From the NCBI GenBank assembly GCA_023415495.1, contig JAEZKK010000007.1:69216-133215 (forward strand): a stretch of 64,000 nucleotides of DNA, read 5' to 3'. Positions 49,445 through 59,699 of this stretch are shown here, one piece after another. Within the stretch, counting starts at the first letter, position 1. Each line of letters begins with the position of its first letter. The notes under the pieces were generated by a model. That model searched no databases, was not told the DNA's origin, and was given only the letters and a program-made list of their open reading frames with translations. A program made the translations under genes and the position numbers. Source of the DNA: Bacteroidota bacterium (GTDB lineage Bacteria > Bacteroidota > Bacteroidia > Bacteroidales > P3).

Positions 49445-52069
49445 TTAATTCAAAGCCTCTATCTGAGCTGTTATTGTTTCTATCTTTTGATTAGCATCCA
49501 ACAGTTTCTTTCTTTCGTTTTCTACAATATTTGCTGGTGCTGAATTAACAAATTTATCATTGGATAGCTTTTTCTCAACAGATACTTTAAAACCTTGATA
49601 ATATTTTAAATCCTCATTCAATTTCTTTAATTCCTCTTCCTTATTGATTGAATCTCCAATTGGAATAAACATTTCAATAGTTCTAACCATTAAAGATATT
49701 CCTCCCTCAAACTTATCCTTTATATATTCTATCTTAGAAAGATTACAAAGTTTGGATATAATACCATCCATTTCTTTGTTATCATTTACTGTTTCCTTGA
49801 TATAAAGCTCTAATTCTTGTTTTAAAGGAATATTCTTTTCGTTTCTCAATTGACGGATAGAAGATATTTTCTCGCTTGCCAAATCGAAATCTTCTAAGAT
49901 TTTTGAATTGATTTCATATGTTTTTGGCATAAGTTCAATCATCAAACTCTCATCCTCTTTTCTTTCTTTAATGATATGGAATATTTCCTCAGTAATGAAA
50001 GGCATATAAGGATGGAGTATTTTTATTAGTCTTTCGAATATCTCTATTGTAGAATCAAATGTATTCTTATCAATTGGCATTTGATACGCTGGTTTGATTA
50101 TCTCCAAATACCAAGAACAGAAATCGTCCCATACTAATTTATAAACCCTCATTAAACTTTCGCTAAGTCGGTATTTTGCAAAATCATCCTCAAGTTCAAT
50201 TATAGTTTGATTAATCTTTTCTTCAATCCATTTTACTCCTATCTCAGAGCTTTTTGGTTGTGGAATATCAGCGATTTCCCAGCCCTTAACCAATCTTAGA
50301 GCATTCCAAATCTTATTAGAGAAATTTCTTCCTTGTTCGCAATAGCTTTCATCGAAAAGCAAATCATTGCCAGCAGGAGAGCTCATAAGCATACCTACCC
50401 TTACTCCATCAGCTCCATATTTCTCAATTAATTGAATTGGGTCAGGACTATTTCCAAGACTCTTAGACATCTTTCTACCTAATTTATCTCTTACAATACC
50501 TGTTAGATAAACATTCTTAAATGGAATCTCTCCCCTATATTCCAATCCAGCTATTATCATTCTTGCTACCCAGAAGAATAATATTTCTGGAGCAGTAATT
50601 AAATCATTTGTAGGGTAATAATAGTTTATTTCCTTATTGTCTGGGTAACGAATACCATCGAAAACAGAAATAGGCCATAACCATGAAGAGAACCAAGTAT
50701 CTAATACATCCTCATCTTGAGTTAAGTCATTTAATCCATATTTTCCTTTTCCGTATTTATCTTCTACCTTTTTTAAAGCTTCTTCTTTGGTCTTTGCAAC
50801 AAAGCATTCCTTGGTATCAAGATAATAAGCAGGTATTCTTTGTCCCCACCAAAGCTGACGACTAACGCACCAGTCCTTTACATTCTCCATCCAATGGCGA
50901 TAGGTATTTTTAAACTTCGCAGGGTGAAACTTAACTATATCTTCTTCCACAACTCTTAATGCTTCTTTAGATATATCTTCCATCTTTAGGAACCATTGAG
51001 TTGAAAGTTTTGGTTCTATTACCTCATCAGTTCTTTCACTATATCCTACCTTATTTATATAATCCTCTACTTTAACCAATAGGTCTTTCTCTTCAAGCTC
51101 TTTTGCTATTTTCTTCCTACACTCAAACCTATCAACACCCTCGTAATGCATACCATTGGCATTAAGTGTTCCATTATCATTGAAAATATCTATACTGTCT
51201 AAGTTATACTTTAACCCAAGTGCATAGTCATTAACATCGTGTGAAGGAGTAATCTTTAAAGCACCTGTACCAAAATCCATATCAACATACTCGTCGAAGA
51301 TAATTGGCACTACTCTTCCTACAACTGGAATTACAACCTTTTTCCCCTTATATTTTTTATATCTTTCATCTTCTGGATGAACACAAAGAGCAGTATCTCC
51401 AAGTATTGTTTCTGGTCTTGTTGTAGCAACAGTTATAAATTCTTCTGAGTCTTCTAACTTATACTTTAAGTAATAAAGCTTAGAATTTTGTTCCTTGAAT
51501 ATAACTTCTTCATCACTAAGAGCAGTTAAAGCTTTAGGATCCCAGTTAACCATTCTAATTCCACGATAAATTAATCCCTTTTCGTGTAAATCTACAAAGG
51601 TATCTATTACTGAAGTATAAAGAGCTTCCTCCATTGTAAAGCGTGTTCTATCCCAATCGCAAGAAGCTCCTAATTTCTTTAACTGTTCAAGGATAATACC
51701 TCCATGCTTTTCTTTCCATTGCCAAGCATGATCTAAAAACTCATCTCTTGTAAGATCTTTCTTGTCAATTCCTTCTTGTTTAAGCTTTGCAACAACCTTT
51801 GCCTCTGTAGCGATAGAAGCATGATCAGTACCAGGAATCCAACAAGCATTCTTGCCTTGCATTCTTGCTCTACGTACCAATACATCCTGAATAGTATTGT
51901 TTAACATATGTCCCATATGAAGTACTCCTGTAACGTTTGGAGGTGGGATTACAATACAATAAGGTTCTCTTTCATCTGGTTCTGAATGAAAATATCCCTT
52001 ATCCATCCAAAAGGCATACCATTTATCTTCAATTTGTTTTGGGTCGTACTTTGGTGCAATTATGCTCAT
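49445..52069 (-). CDS. valS: Valyl-tRNA synthetase
   Basis: 874 residues, normal length. Class I signatures are intact: PPNVTGVLHMGHMLNN near 39-54 and the KMSKS loop in RKMSKSLGNSPDP near 534. The editing (CP1) insertion, the anticodon-binding domain and a C-terminal coiled coil (about 800-870) can all be placed. It may be co-transcribed with sdaA and the acetylation genes downstream, starting at the promoter at 52103-52110. Confidence 0.97.
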   Translation of the reverse strand: MSIIAPKYDPKQIEDKWYAFWMDKGYFHSEPDEREPYCIVIPPPNVTGVLHMGHMLNNTIQDVLVRRARMQGKNACWIPGTDHASIATEAKVVAKLKQEGIDKKDLTRDEFLDHAWQWKEKHGGIILEQLKKLGASCDWDRTRFTMEEALYTSVIDTFVDLHEKGLIYRGIRMVNWDPKALTALSDEEVIFKEQNSKLYYLKYKLEDSEEFITVATTRPETILGDTALCVHPEDERYKKYKGKKVVIPVVGRVVPIIFDEYVDMDFGTGALKITPSHDVNDYALGLKYNLDSIDIFNDNGTLNANGMHYEGVDRFECRKKIAKELEEKDLLVKVEDYINKVGYSERTDEVIEPKLSTQWFLKMEDISKEALRVVEEDIVKFHPAKFKNTYRHWMENVKDWCVSRQLWWGQRIPAYYLDTKECFVAKTKEEALKKVEDKYGKGKYGLNDLTQDEDVLDTWFSSWLWPISVFDGIRYPDNKEINYYYPTNDLITAPEILFFWVARMIIAGLEYRGEIPFKNVYLTGIVRDKLGRKMSKSLGNSPDPIQLIEKYGADGVRVGMLMSSPAGNDLLFDESYCEQGRNFSNKIWNALRLVKGWEIADIPQPKSSEIGVKWIEEKINQTIIELEDDFAKYRLSESLMRVYKLVWDDFCSWYLEIIKPAYQMPIDKNTFDSTIEIFERLIKILHPYMPFITEEIFHIIKERKEDESLMIELMPKTYEINSKILEDFDLASEKISSIRQLRNEKNIPLKQELELYIKETVNDNKEMDGIISKLCNLSKIEYIKDKFEGGISLMVRTIEMFIPIGDSINKEEELKKLNEDLKYYQGFKVSVEKKLSNDKFVNSAPANIVENERKKLLDANQKIETITAQIEALN

Positions 52070-52102
52070 ATCTATTTTAAATTGTTTCTATTTACAAGAT
52101 TG

Positions 52103-52110
52103 CAAAGATA
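52103..52110 (-). promoter_or_regulatory. Promoter -7 box for valS
   Basis: TATCTTTG on the minus strand, about 34 bases before the valS start codon. Confidence 0.65.
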
Positions 52111-52237
52111 ATGCTTTTATAGAAATGTTCAATTTCTTTTTTTATTCTAAATATCTAAAATATATTCTCTCTTGGCATATTATTTGCAATCACCTTGTTT
52201 TATTCTGTAAATCTTATTAATTAATACATTCAATATT

Positions 52238-53908
52238 ATGAGAAAATCGTTTTCAATTTTAGTGCTATCCCTTTTCTTATCAGTTGGTATTATTGCCCAA
52301 AACAATAATCAGTACAATGGAAAAACAGAAAAAGTAAGGGTGTTTTTCAATCAGGCTCAAATAGAAAAAAGCCTTAGTTTTGACCTTAAAAAAGGAAGTA
52401 ATGAAATTATTTTGGTCGGAAATTCCCAATACTTAAATACTAATTCTCTTCAGTTTTTAACCTCTGGAGATTATATTATCATGGATTTTTCTCCCTATAT
52501 GCAATATGTAAATCCAATTCCTGAGCCTGAAGATAAGCTTCCGTTAGAAAGTCGTAAGAAACTAAAAACACTAAGAGATTCATTGGAAATTCTCAATTAT
52601 TATTACTCCGAGCTTACAACCTTTGTAAATATCCTAAATCAAGAAAGAAATGCTATCTCAAGCATGAAGGTTATCACCCAACCTCAAAATATCGACTCTC
52701 TTGCAAAACTAAAGGATGGATTGGAGTATTATCGCAGCAAGATGCTGGAAGTAACATCACTTCTACAAAAGAAAAACAAGGAAGTTGTAAAAGTGTCTAA
52801 TAATATTTCTGAAATCAACTCCCAAATCAATTTAATTGTACAAGGAAATAAGCCAAAGGAAATGAATAGAAACGAATATTTCATCAAGTTGAATATCTAT
52901 GCCGAAAACCCTATTATTAAGGCTGGATTAAAATATAATTATCTTGTTAATAATGTAAGTTGGCAACCTGTTTATGACTTAAAATTCACCTCAACCAATT
53001 CTCCAGCACGCTTTGTTTTAAAAGCAAATATTACTCAAAACACTGGTGAGAATTGGAATGATGTCAACTTGATTTTCTCAACCGAACAACCTAATCTAAG
53101 AAAAACTCTTGGCGTTCTTAACCCTTATTATTTACAAGAATACTCACCTTCAAGAAATCACAAAGCAATAAATACTGTTGGAGGAATATCTGCAAGCGAG
53201 GATGCTGCATTTGAAGTAAGTGCAAAAGCCGCTCGAGCAGAAAGAGCATACTATAATAACAGTGCTTATACAGAAATGACCACCACGCAGACTACAATGC
53301 TTGGTAAAGAATACGAAGTAGGTATGAAACATAGTATTGAGTCGGACGGAAAGCAAAAAACAATTCCATTGGAAACAAAGAAAACTAATGCAGATTACAA
53401 ACATTATTCTATTCCAAAATTAGACAGAGGAGTTTATATCTCTGCACTATTGCCAAACTGGGAAGAATTGGAAATAATGGATGCAACAGCAAAGATTTAC
53501 CTTGATAATAATTACATAAACGACACTTACCTCAACTCATTTAATACCGAAGACACATTAAACCTTTCAATAGGTCAGGATAATAGGGTTGCAATAGAGA
53601 GAAAGGTTGATAAATCTAAACCAGAAAAGACAAATATCTTAGGAAATGTGGTTGAAACAAAGGTTACTATTACTTTAAAGATAAAGAATAATAATCAAGA
53701 ATCTATAGATTTAAACATTCAAGATCAAATTCCTATTTCAAATAATGAGGATATAAAAATAACCCAAACAAATACAGGAAATGCTAAGTACGACGAGAAA
53801 ACAGGAAAACTTGTATGGGACTTAAACCTAAAGACATTAGAACAAAGAGTAATTACATTCTCCTATACAGTTCGCCATCCAAAAGGAATAAATATATTCT
53901 TGAACTAA
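52238..53908 (+). CDS. DUF4139 domain protein (mucoidy inhibitor MuiA-like)
   Basis: 556 residues with a signal peptide (cleaved near IIAQ, residue 21). The N-terminal DUF4140-like part (VRVFFNQAQIEKSLSFDLKKGSNEIIL) is followed by a coiled coil (about 105-205) and the beta-rich DUF4139 body (YNYLVNNVSWQPVYDLKF; ITQNTGENWNDVNLIFST). Proteins like this are exported and otherwise uncharacterised; some are linked to mucoid phenotypes. Single-gene unit; the gap after it holds a repeat array. Confidence 0.88.
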   Translation: MRKSFSILVLSLFLSVGIIAQNNNQYNGKTEKVRVFFNQAQIEKSLSFDLKKGSNEIILVGNSQYLNTNSLQFLTSGDYIIMDFSPYMQYVNPIPEPEDKLPLESRKKLKTLRDSLEILNYYYSELTTFVNILNQERNAISSMKVITQPQNIDSLAKLKDGLEYYRSKMLEVTSLLQKKNKEVVKVSNNISEINSQINLIVQGNKPKEMNRNEYFIKLNIYAENPIIKAGLKYNYLVNNVSWQPVYDLKFTSTNSPARFVLKANITQNTGENWNDVNLIFSTEQPNLRKTLGVLNPYYLQEYSPSRNHKAINTVGGISASEDAAFEVSAKAARAERAYYNNSAYTEMTTTQTTMLGKEYEVGMKHSIESDGKQKTIPLETKKTNADYKHYSIPKLDRGVYISALLPNWEELEIMDATAKIYLDNNYINDTYLNSFNTEDTLNLSIGQDNRVAIERKVDKSKPEKTNILGNVVETKVTITLKIKNNNQESIDLNIQDQIPISNNEDIKITQTNTGNAKYDEKTGKLVWDLNLKTLEQRVITFSYTVRHPKGINIFLN

Positions 53909-53956
53909 TTGCTCAAAAGCATAAGTAAAAAATATAAGTAATAAGAAATAGCAAAA

Positions 53957-54040
53957 TAGATCTAAGAGATAGAAAAATAACTCTTAGATCTATTTTTTTA
54001 TCTCTTAGATCTATTTTCGTAGATCTAAGAGTTAGCTCTC
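53957..54040. repeat. 21-bp array, TAGATCTAAGAG (4 units, alternating orientation)
   Basis: Slots start at 53957, 53978, 53999 and 54020. Unit 1 and 4 read TAGATCTAAGAG forward; units 2 and 3 are the reverse complement (CTCTTAGATCTA), yet all sit in the same 21-bp register. Units 1 and 2 form a large inverted repeat, as do 3 and 4. It fills the 186-bp convergent gap between the DUF4139 gene and sufS; I see no ordinary terminator there apart from this array. Confidence 0.9.
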
Positions 54041-54094
54041 TTAACAGAAATGTTAATTAAGAACAGGTTAAGTCTTATGAATTCTACAATGTTT

Positions 54095-55306
54095 TTATGA
54101 TAACATTATTTGTATTCTCTTTATTGAGTCTATTAGTATATCTATTTCTTCTTTGGTGGTGTAGATTCCAAATGAGACTCTTGCTGTGCCGGGGATATTG
54201 TAGTATTGCATTATTGGTTGAGCACAATGGTGTCCTGTTCTAATGGCTATTCCTAATTGGTCTAATAATGTACCAAGGTCGAATGGGTGAATATTGTCGA
54301 TATTAAAGCTTATTGAGCCTGAACGATGTTTTGGGTTACCATAAATTCTAAGGTTTTCTATTTCCAATAATCTCTTTGTGGTGTATTGCATAATATCATT
54401 ATCATGCTCTGAAATATATTCAAAACCTATCTTATTAATATAGTCAATTGCTGCTCCAAAGCCAAGGGCATCAGCAACTGATGGGGTACCTGCTTCAAAC
54501 TTAAAAGGAATTTCGTTATAAGTAGTACCAGAGAACTTAACTTCCTTAATCATCTCTCCTCCTCCGTGGAATGGTGGCATTGCTTCAAGATACTTCCTCT
54601 TTCCATAAAGTACTCCTATTCCCATTGGTCCATAAAGTTTATGAGCCGAAAAAGAATAAAAATCACAGTCTAAGGATTGAACATCAATTTGGAAATGTGG
54701 CACTCCTTGAGCTCCGTCAATATGTATTGGAATATTGTATTGATGAGCAATATCTATAAATTCTTTAATTGGATTTACAACTCCCAAAGCATTTGAGACA
54801 TGGGTAATAGATATTATTTTAGTCTTTGGACTTATCAAAGATTTAAATGCTTCTATATCCAATATTGCATCATTGTTCATTGGGATTACTTTAAGTATTG
54901 CTTTCTTTCTTTCTGCAACTATTTGCCAAGGCACAATATTAGAATGATGTTCTAAATATGATACTATTATTTCGTCTCCTTCTTTAATAAATTCTTCTGA
55001 AAAGGAATAAGCCAATAGATTTATACTTTCTGTTGTTCCTCTTGTGAAGATTATCTCTTCTCTTTCTTTAGAATTTATAAACTCTTTTACCTTATCCCTT
55101 ACTTGTTCAAACTCTATTGTAGCTTTTTGGCTTAAGGTATGCACTCCCCTATGCACATTTGAGTTTAAGTTTAGATAATAATTATTCATAGCATCAATCA
55201 CCTGATTTGGCTTTTGTGCTGTTGCTGCAGTATCTAAATATATTAATGGTTTATTATTAACCTTTTGTTCAAGGATAGGGAAATCCTTTCTTATTTCATT
55301 TACCAT
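54095..55306 (-). CDS. sufS: Cysteine desulfurase, SufS type
   Basis: 403 residues. The PLP lysine is in FSAHKLYGPMG (Lys223) and the persulfide cysteine in TGHHCAQP (Cys361), the group II/SufS arrangement. It releases sulfur from cysteine for iron-sulfur cluster assembly and perhaps thiamine thiocarboxylation. The sufBCD genes usually next to it are not in the window. A small two-helix protein and lon lie upstream. Confidence 0.94.
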   Translation of the reverse strand: MVNEIRKDFPILEQKVNNKPLIYLDTAATAQKPNQVIDAMNNYYLNLNSNVHRGVHTLSQKATIEFEQVRDKVKEFINSKEREEIIFTRGTTESINLLAYSFSEEFIKEGDEIIVSYLEHHSNIVPWQIVAERKKAILKVIPMNNDAILDIEAFKSLISPKTKIISITHVSNALGVVNPIKEFIDIAHQYNIPIHIDGAQGVPHFQIDVQSLDCDFYSFSAHKLYGPMGIGVLYGKRKYLEAMPPFHGGGEMIKEVKFSGTTYNEIPFKFEAGTPSVADALGFGAAIDYINKIGFEYISEHDNDIMQYTTKRLLEIENLRIYGNPKHRSGSISFNIDNIHPFDLGTLLDQLGIAIRTGHHCAQPIMQYYNIPGTARVSFGIYTTKEEIDILIDSIKRIQIMLS

Positions 55307-55345
55307 TTTATTATTATGTTATTAGATTGAGCAGAAATTTGAAAT

Positions 55346-55561
55346 TTATACCTGCGATTTCCACATTATATACATAATAAGAAAGAAAAGGAATAAGGCA
55401 CCTAATAATGAATAAAATACTATACTACCTGTTTTACTTAAAAACACAAGAGGCTTTTCTCCTTTTTTCTCTTCTCTTTCCTTTTTTTTAATATCCTTAT
55501 ATGCGAATATTCCAATAATCAATACTCCTACAATTGCTGCACCTATTATTAGCTTTTCCAT
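55346..55561 (-). CDS. Small two-helix membrane protein
   Basis: 71 residues: a membrane helix at about 4-20, a strongly charged KDIKKKEREEKKGEK linker, and a second helix at about 44-65. No family recognised. It starts 18 bases after lon ends and lies 39 bases before sufS, so it is probably co-transcribed with them. A real gene is likely because the hydrophobic-charged-hydrophobic pattern and spacing are typical. Confidence 0.6.
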   Translation of the reverse strand: MEKLIIGAAIVGVLIIGIFAYKDIKKKEREEKKGEKPLVFLSKTGSIVFYSLLGALFLFFLIMYIMWKSQV

Positions 55562-55579
55562 ACGTCTTATTTTTATTAA

Positions 55580-57985
55580 TTAAACCAATACAAGGTCAAC
55601 AAGTTCAATCATATCATTAATATAATGGAATTTTATTCCCTCAAGATACTCAGGTTTTATATCCAATATATCTTTTTCATTTTCTTTTGAAAGAATTATA
55701 TCTGTTATTTTTGAACGCTTTGCTGCTAAGATTTTCTCTCTAATTCCTCCCACAGGCAATACCTTTCCTCTAAGAGTAATCTCTCCAGTCATTGCAAACT
55801 TAGAGTTTACCTTTCTTTTTAAAAACACGCTAAGCATAGCAGTAAACATAGTAACTCCAGCAGAAGGACCATCCTTAGGAGTTGCTCCCTCTGGAACATG
55901 AATATGTAAATTATAATTCTCAAAAAGACTATTATCAATATTAAGAGTATCGGCATGTGCTTTTAAGTACTCATAAGCTAAGGTTGCAGATTCTTTCATT
56001 ACATCTCCAAGGTTACCAGTTAGAGTCAAATTACCCTTACCCTTGCTAATACTTGCTTCAATAAATAGGATTTCTCCTCCAACAGATGTCCAAGCCAAAC
56101 CTGCTACTACTCCAATAGTATCTTGTTCTAAATGCAAATAATGATCAGCTATTGGGAGACCTAATATCTTTTGAAGTTCATCAACTTTAATAGCTTTTGA
56201 GTAGCTCTCTTCCTTAGCAAGCTGAACAGCTCTATATCGGATAATCTTAGCTATCATCTTTTCTAATTGGCGAACCCCAGACTCTCTTGTATAATTATTT
56301 ATTACTGAAGAAATAACTGTATCAGGAATGGATATCTGTGTCTTTTTCATTCCATGCTCTGTAATCTGCTTAGGTATCAAATGCTTTTTGGCAATATTAA
56401 GCTTTTCTTCATGAATATATCCAGGTATATTAATAATCTCCATCCTATCTATCAAGGCAGGTTGAATAGTATTTAAGGTATTGGCTGTAGCTAAGAACAT
56501 AACCTTAGATAAGTCATAATCAAGATCAAGATAATTATCATGGAAGGAAGTGTTTTGTTCTGGATCTAACACCTCAAGCATTGCAGAGGCTGGGTCTCCA
56601 TTTACTGTCATACCACTAACTTTATCAATCTCATCTAAAACAAATACAGGATTAGAGCTTTTAGCCTTATTAATCGACTTTAATATTCTGCCAGGCATTG
56701 CTCCTATATATGTCTTTCTATGTCCTCTAATCTCACTCTCATCGTTCAATCCTCCCAAAGCCATTCTAATATATTTTCTACCTATAGCTTTTGCTATTGA
56801 TTTTCCCAAAGATGTTTTCCCAACCCCTGGAGGACCAACCAAACAAAGAATAGGACTCTTCATATCTCCCTTTAATTTCAATACAGCCAAATACTCAATA
56901 ATTCTTTCCTTTACCTTCTCCAAACCATAGTGGTCTGAATCCAATATCTTCATAGCTTTATTAAGGTCAAAATTATCATTAGTATATTTATTCCAAGGCA
57001 AATCAACAAGGAAGTTTAAGTAATTCAATTGAACTGAAAAGTCTGGGCTTTGGCTATGTGTCCTTTCTAATTTTACTAATTCCTTATGAAATAATTCCTC
57101 AATCTCACTATCCCATAACTTATCCTTAGCCTTTTCAATTAACTCTTGAATAGCTTGGTCGGTTGGAGAACCTCCCAATTCTTCTTGAATAGTCTTTAGT
57201 TGTTGTGTTAAGAAATAATCTCTTTGTTGTTTATCTAAATCTGTGCTTACTTTCTGTTGAATCTGGAGTTTAACTTCCTGTAATTGGACTTCCTTACTGA
57301 TTATTCCTAAGACCTTAGTAGTTCTTCTTGTAAAATCATTAATTTCTAATAACTTTTGCTTCTCTTTTATATTAATTTCAAGATGCGCGGCAATATAATT
57401 AATTAAGAAGTACGGACTCTCTATATTTTGTACAGCAAAACTTGGGTCTGTTGGGATATTAGGAGATATCTTTATTAATTTAAGATATAAATCCTTTAAA
57501 GCAGATACTAATGCATGAGCATTTTTTGGAAGATTTTTGGCCAAATCTAAATCCTCTCTTACCTCTCCCTTCCAATATGGTTCTGTCTTATGTAATGATT
57601 CTAATTTAAATCTATCCAACCCTTGTATTATAACCATAGTTGTCCCATCTGGCATTGTAAGGGTTTTTAGTATCCTTGCATAAGTTCCAGTATGGAATAA
57701 ATCCTCATAGTTTGGGTCGTCGCTATCGTTTTTTTGAGCAACTACTCCTAAAATTAATTTCTTTCTATAAGCTTCTTTTATTAAACGAACTGATTTTTCT
57801 CTACCTGCTGTAATTGGGAGAACAATTCCTGGGAAGAAGACATTACCTCTTAATGGAAGAATGGGAAGTTCTTTCGGAAACTCCCCATAATTCTTATTAT
57901 TATCAAATTCTTCATCGCTTAATAACGGAATTAATTCCGCCTCATCACCAAACAGTTTTGAAAATTCAATCAAATCTCTATTCAT
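55580..57985 (-). CDS. lon: ATP-dependent protease Lon
   Basis: 801 residues, normal length. An N-terminal substrate domain, a Walker A motif (GPPGVGKTSLGK, near 384-395), Walker B VFVLDEID, and the protease dyad Ser708 (in PKDGPSAG) with Lys751 (in IREKILAAK) are present. It degrades misfolded and regulatory proteins. The start codon ATG overlaps the stop of the GlmU-like gene (TAATG), indicating translational coupling. Confidence 0.97.
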   Translation of the reverse strand: MNRDLIEFSKLFGDEAELIPLLSDEEFDNNKNYGEFPKELPILPLRGNVFFPGIVLPITAGREKSVRLIKEAYRKKLILGVVAQKNDSDDPNYEDLFHTGTYARILKTLTMPDGTTMVIIQGLDRFKLESLHKTEPYWKGEVREDLDLAKNLPKNAHALVSALKDLYLKLIKISPNIPTDPSFAVQNIESPYFLINYIAAHLEINIKEKQKLLEINDFTRRTTKVLGIISKEVQLQEVKLQIQQKVSTDLDKQQRDYFLTQQLKTIQEELGGSPTDQAIQELIEKAKDKLWDSEIEELFHKELVKLERTHSQSPDFSVQLNYLNFLVDLPWNKYTNDNFDLNKAMKILDSDHYGLEKVKERIIEYLAVLKLKGDMKSPILCLVGPPGVGKTSLGKSIAKAIGRKYIRMALGGLNDESEIRGHRKTYIGAMPGRILKSINKAKSSNPVFVLDEIDKVSGMTVNGDPASAMLEVLDPEQNTSFHDNYLDLDYDLSKVMFLATANTLNTIQPALIDRMEIINIPGYIHEEKLNIAKKHLIPKQITEHGMKKTQISIPDTVISSVINNYTRESGVRQLEKMIAKIIRYRAVQLAKEESYSKAIKVDELQKILGLPIADHYLHLEQDTIGVVAGLAWTSVGGEILFIEASISKGKGNLTLTGNLGDVMKESATLAYEYLKAHADTLNIDNSLFENYNLHIHVPEGATPKDGPSAGVTMFTAMLSVFLKRKVNSKFAMTGEITLRGKVLPVGGIREKILAAKRSKITDIILSKENEKDILDIKPEYLEGIKFHYINDMIELVDLVLV

Positions 57986-59178
57986 TATCTTAATTTCTTT
58001 TTTTTCAGTGTAGATTGATAAATATATTTTAGAATATCTTCATCTTCCTTACTTAACTCTACCCCTCGTCTTGCCATCATCTTTCTGGCAACCTCGAGTG
58101 ATTTTTCAAGTTCGTAAAGTTTAAGACCTGCATTTCCACCCCATGCAAACGACGGGATAAAATTCCTTTGATATCCATGACCAAAAACATTAGAGCTAAT
58201 ACCTAATACTGTTCCAGTATTAAACATTGTATTAATTCCACATTTGGTATGGTCTCCAAATATAGTGCCACAGAAAGTTTGACCTGTAGGGACAAAGGTA
58301 TTCTTTTCAATACTCCACAACCTTACTTCTTCGTATGTATTCTTTAGATTTGAAGCATTTGAGTCTGCTCCAATATTACACCATTCTCCAATTACTGAAC
58401 TGCCAATATAACCATCATGTGCTTTATTTGAATAACCAAATATGACAACATTGGCAAGTTCTCCGGCAACTTTGGCATAAGGACCTAAGGTTGTTGCTCC
58501 ATAAATCTTAGTTCCTAACTTTAGAACAGAATGTTCACACATAGCAAATGTACCTCTAACCATTGAGCCTTCCATTATTTCAGCGTCTTTACCAATATAG
58601 ATTGGTCCTTCAGTAGCATTTAATGATGAACACTCTATCTTCGCTCCTTCTTCAACAAAAATATTGTCAGGATTAATTAATTTATTAGTTTCACTTATTT
58701 TAGCTGACTTTCTTCCTTTTGTAATTAAATCAAAATCCCTTCTTATTTCTTTGTCATTATGAACAAATATATCCCAAGTATTTACTATTCTGGTAAATTC
58801 TTTCTTGTATTCTATTTTCTCACTCTCATCACTATCAGAAATAAAATCGTCTTTTGTTTTATATATAGCTATTATATGAGAATCTCCACTCTCGTCATCA
58901 AAAACAAGAACTTGGTTAAGTGAAAGTTTTTTTATTTCTTCAACTAATTCCTCAGTTGGGCAAATTGAACCATTAATTAATATCATTGAATCAGAAAGCT
59001 CAATTGGATATTTCTTTGATAAATAAGCTTCTGTAAGAGTTGAAGTTTTTGTCTCTAAGTATTTTTCCCATTTTTCTCTAATAGTCATAATACCTACTCT
59101 AATATCACAAACCGGTCTTATATATGATAGTGGTTTTAATGATTCACGAGATGCGTCGTCAAAAAGTATATAATTCAT
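57985..59178 (-). CDS. GlmU-like sugar nucleotidyltransferase family protein
   Basis: 397 residues. The N-terminus (NYILFDDASRESLKPLSYIRPVCDIRVG) is a diverged nucleotidyltransferase-like region that lacks the GGxGTR loop of GlmU, followed by a left-handed beta-helix with hexapeptide-like repeats (about 175-360: IYIGKDAEIMEGSMVRG, TLGPYAKVAGE, GNAG). This is a conserved Bacteroidota family of uncertain substrate; sugar-phosphate nucleotidylyl or acyl transfer is inferred. It shares an operon with lon. Confidence 0.8.
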   Translation of the reverse strand: MNYILFDDASRESLKPLSYIRPVCDIRVGIMTIREKWEKYLETKTSTLTEAYLSKKYPIELSDSMILINGSICPTEELVEEIKKLSLNQVLVFDDESGDSHIIAIYKTKDDFISDSDESEKIEYKKEFTRIVNTWDIFVHNDKEIRRDFDLITKGRKSAKISETNKLINPDNIFVEEGAKIECSSLNATEGPIYIGKDAEIMEGSMVRGTFAMCEHSVLKLGTKIYGATTLGPYAKVAGELANVVIFGYSNKAHDGYIGSSVIGEWCNIGADSNASNLKNTYEEVRLWSIEKNTFVPTGQTFCGTIFGDHTKCGINTMFNTGTVLGISSNVFGHGYQRNFIPSFAWGGNAGLKLYELEKSLEVARKMMARRGVELSKEDEDILKYIYQSTLKKKKLR

Positions 59179-59267
59179 TGTAATTTGGTATTTTTATTTA
59201 TATAATAAAACGCTTATTCTCATATTTTGTTGCACAATTAAGGTCGATTTTTCAAAAAATGATTAAT

Positions 59268-59303
59268 AAAAAAAATCCTAACATTTCTATTAGGATTTTT
59301 TAA
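59268..59303 (-). terminator. Intrinsic terminator after rpmE
   Basis: On the minus strand AAAAAATCCTAATA and TTAGGATTTTTTTT pair around GAAATG and end in a T-run, 35 bases after the rpmE stop. Confidence 0.88.
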
Positions 59304-59336
59304 GTATTTAAAACTTATTGATAAATGCAAATAGAA

Positions 59337-59585
59337 TTATTTACGATTCTTATATTTATTCATAAACTTATCAACACGTCCTGCAGTATCTACTAATTTA
59401 ACCTTACCTGTGAAGAAAGGGTGAGATGTGTTTGAAATTTCCATCTTAATTAATGGATAAGTAACTCCGTCAATCTCAATCTCCTCTCTTGTATTAGCAC
59501 AAGATTTTGTAATAAACACTTCTTCGTTCGACATATCTTTAAATGCACATAAACGATAAGTTTTTGGATGAATGTCTTTTTTCAT
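59337..59585 (-). CDS. rpmE: 50S ribosomal protein L31, type B
   Basis: 82 residues, the type-B (zinc-independent) form of bL31. It lacks the CxxC zinc motif of type A; only isolated Cys13 and Cys29 are present. The conserved SNTSHPFFTGKVKLVDTAGRVDKF block is at about 51-74. Type B copies are often used when zinc is scarce, but where it is the only copy it is the standard ribosomal protein; which applies here cannot be told from the window. Confidence 0.94.
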   Translation of the reverse strand: MKKDIHPKTYRLCAFKDMSNEEVFITKSCANTREEIEIDGVTYPLIKMEISNTSHPFFTGKVKLVDTAGRVDKFMNKYKNRK

Positions 59586-59658
59586 TTTCTTTTAAATTAT
59601 TGCCGTTTGACCATTTTATTCCAAACGGGATTATTAAACATTTATATTTTTCAAGCTG

Positions 59659-59666
59659 CAAAGATA
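59659..59666 (-). promoter_or_regulatory. Promoter -7 box for rpmE
   Basis: TATCTTTG on the minus strand, about 74 bases before the rpmE start. Confidence 0.6.
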
Positions 59667-59699
59667 CAAATAATAATTTACTCTGCAAGATTAAAAGGA

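Noticed and set aside
56550..56930. Plus-strand frame of 126 codons within lon
   Set aside because: Antisense to the conserved ATPase domain; no homology or promoter.
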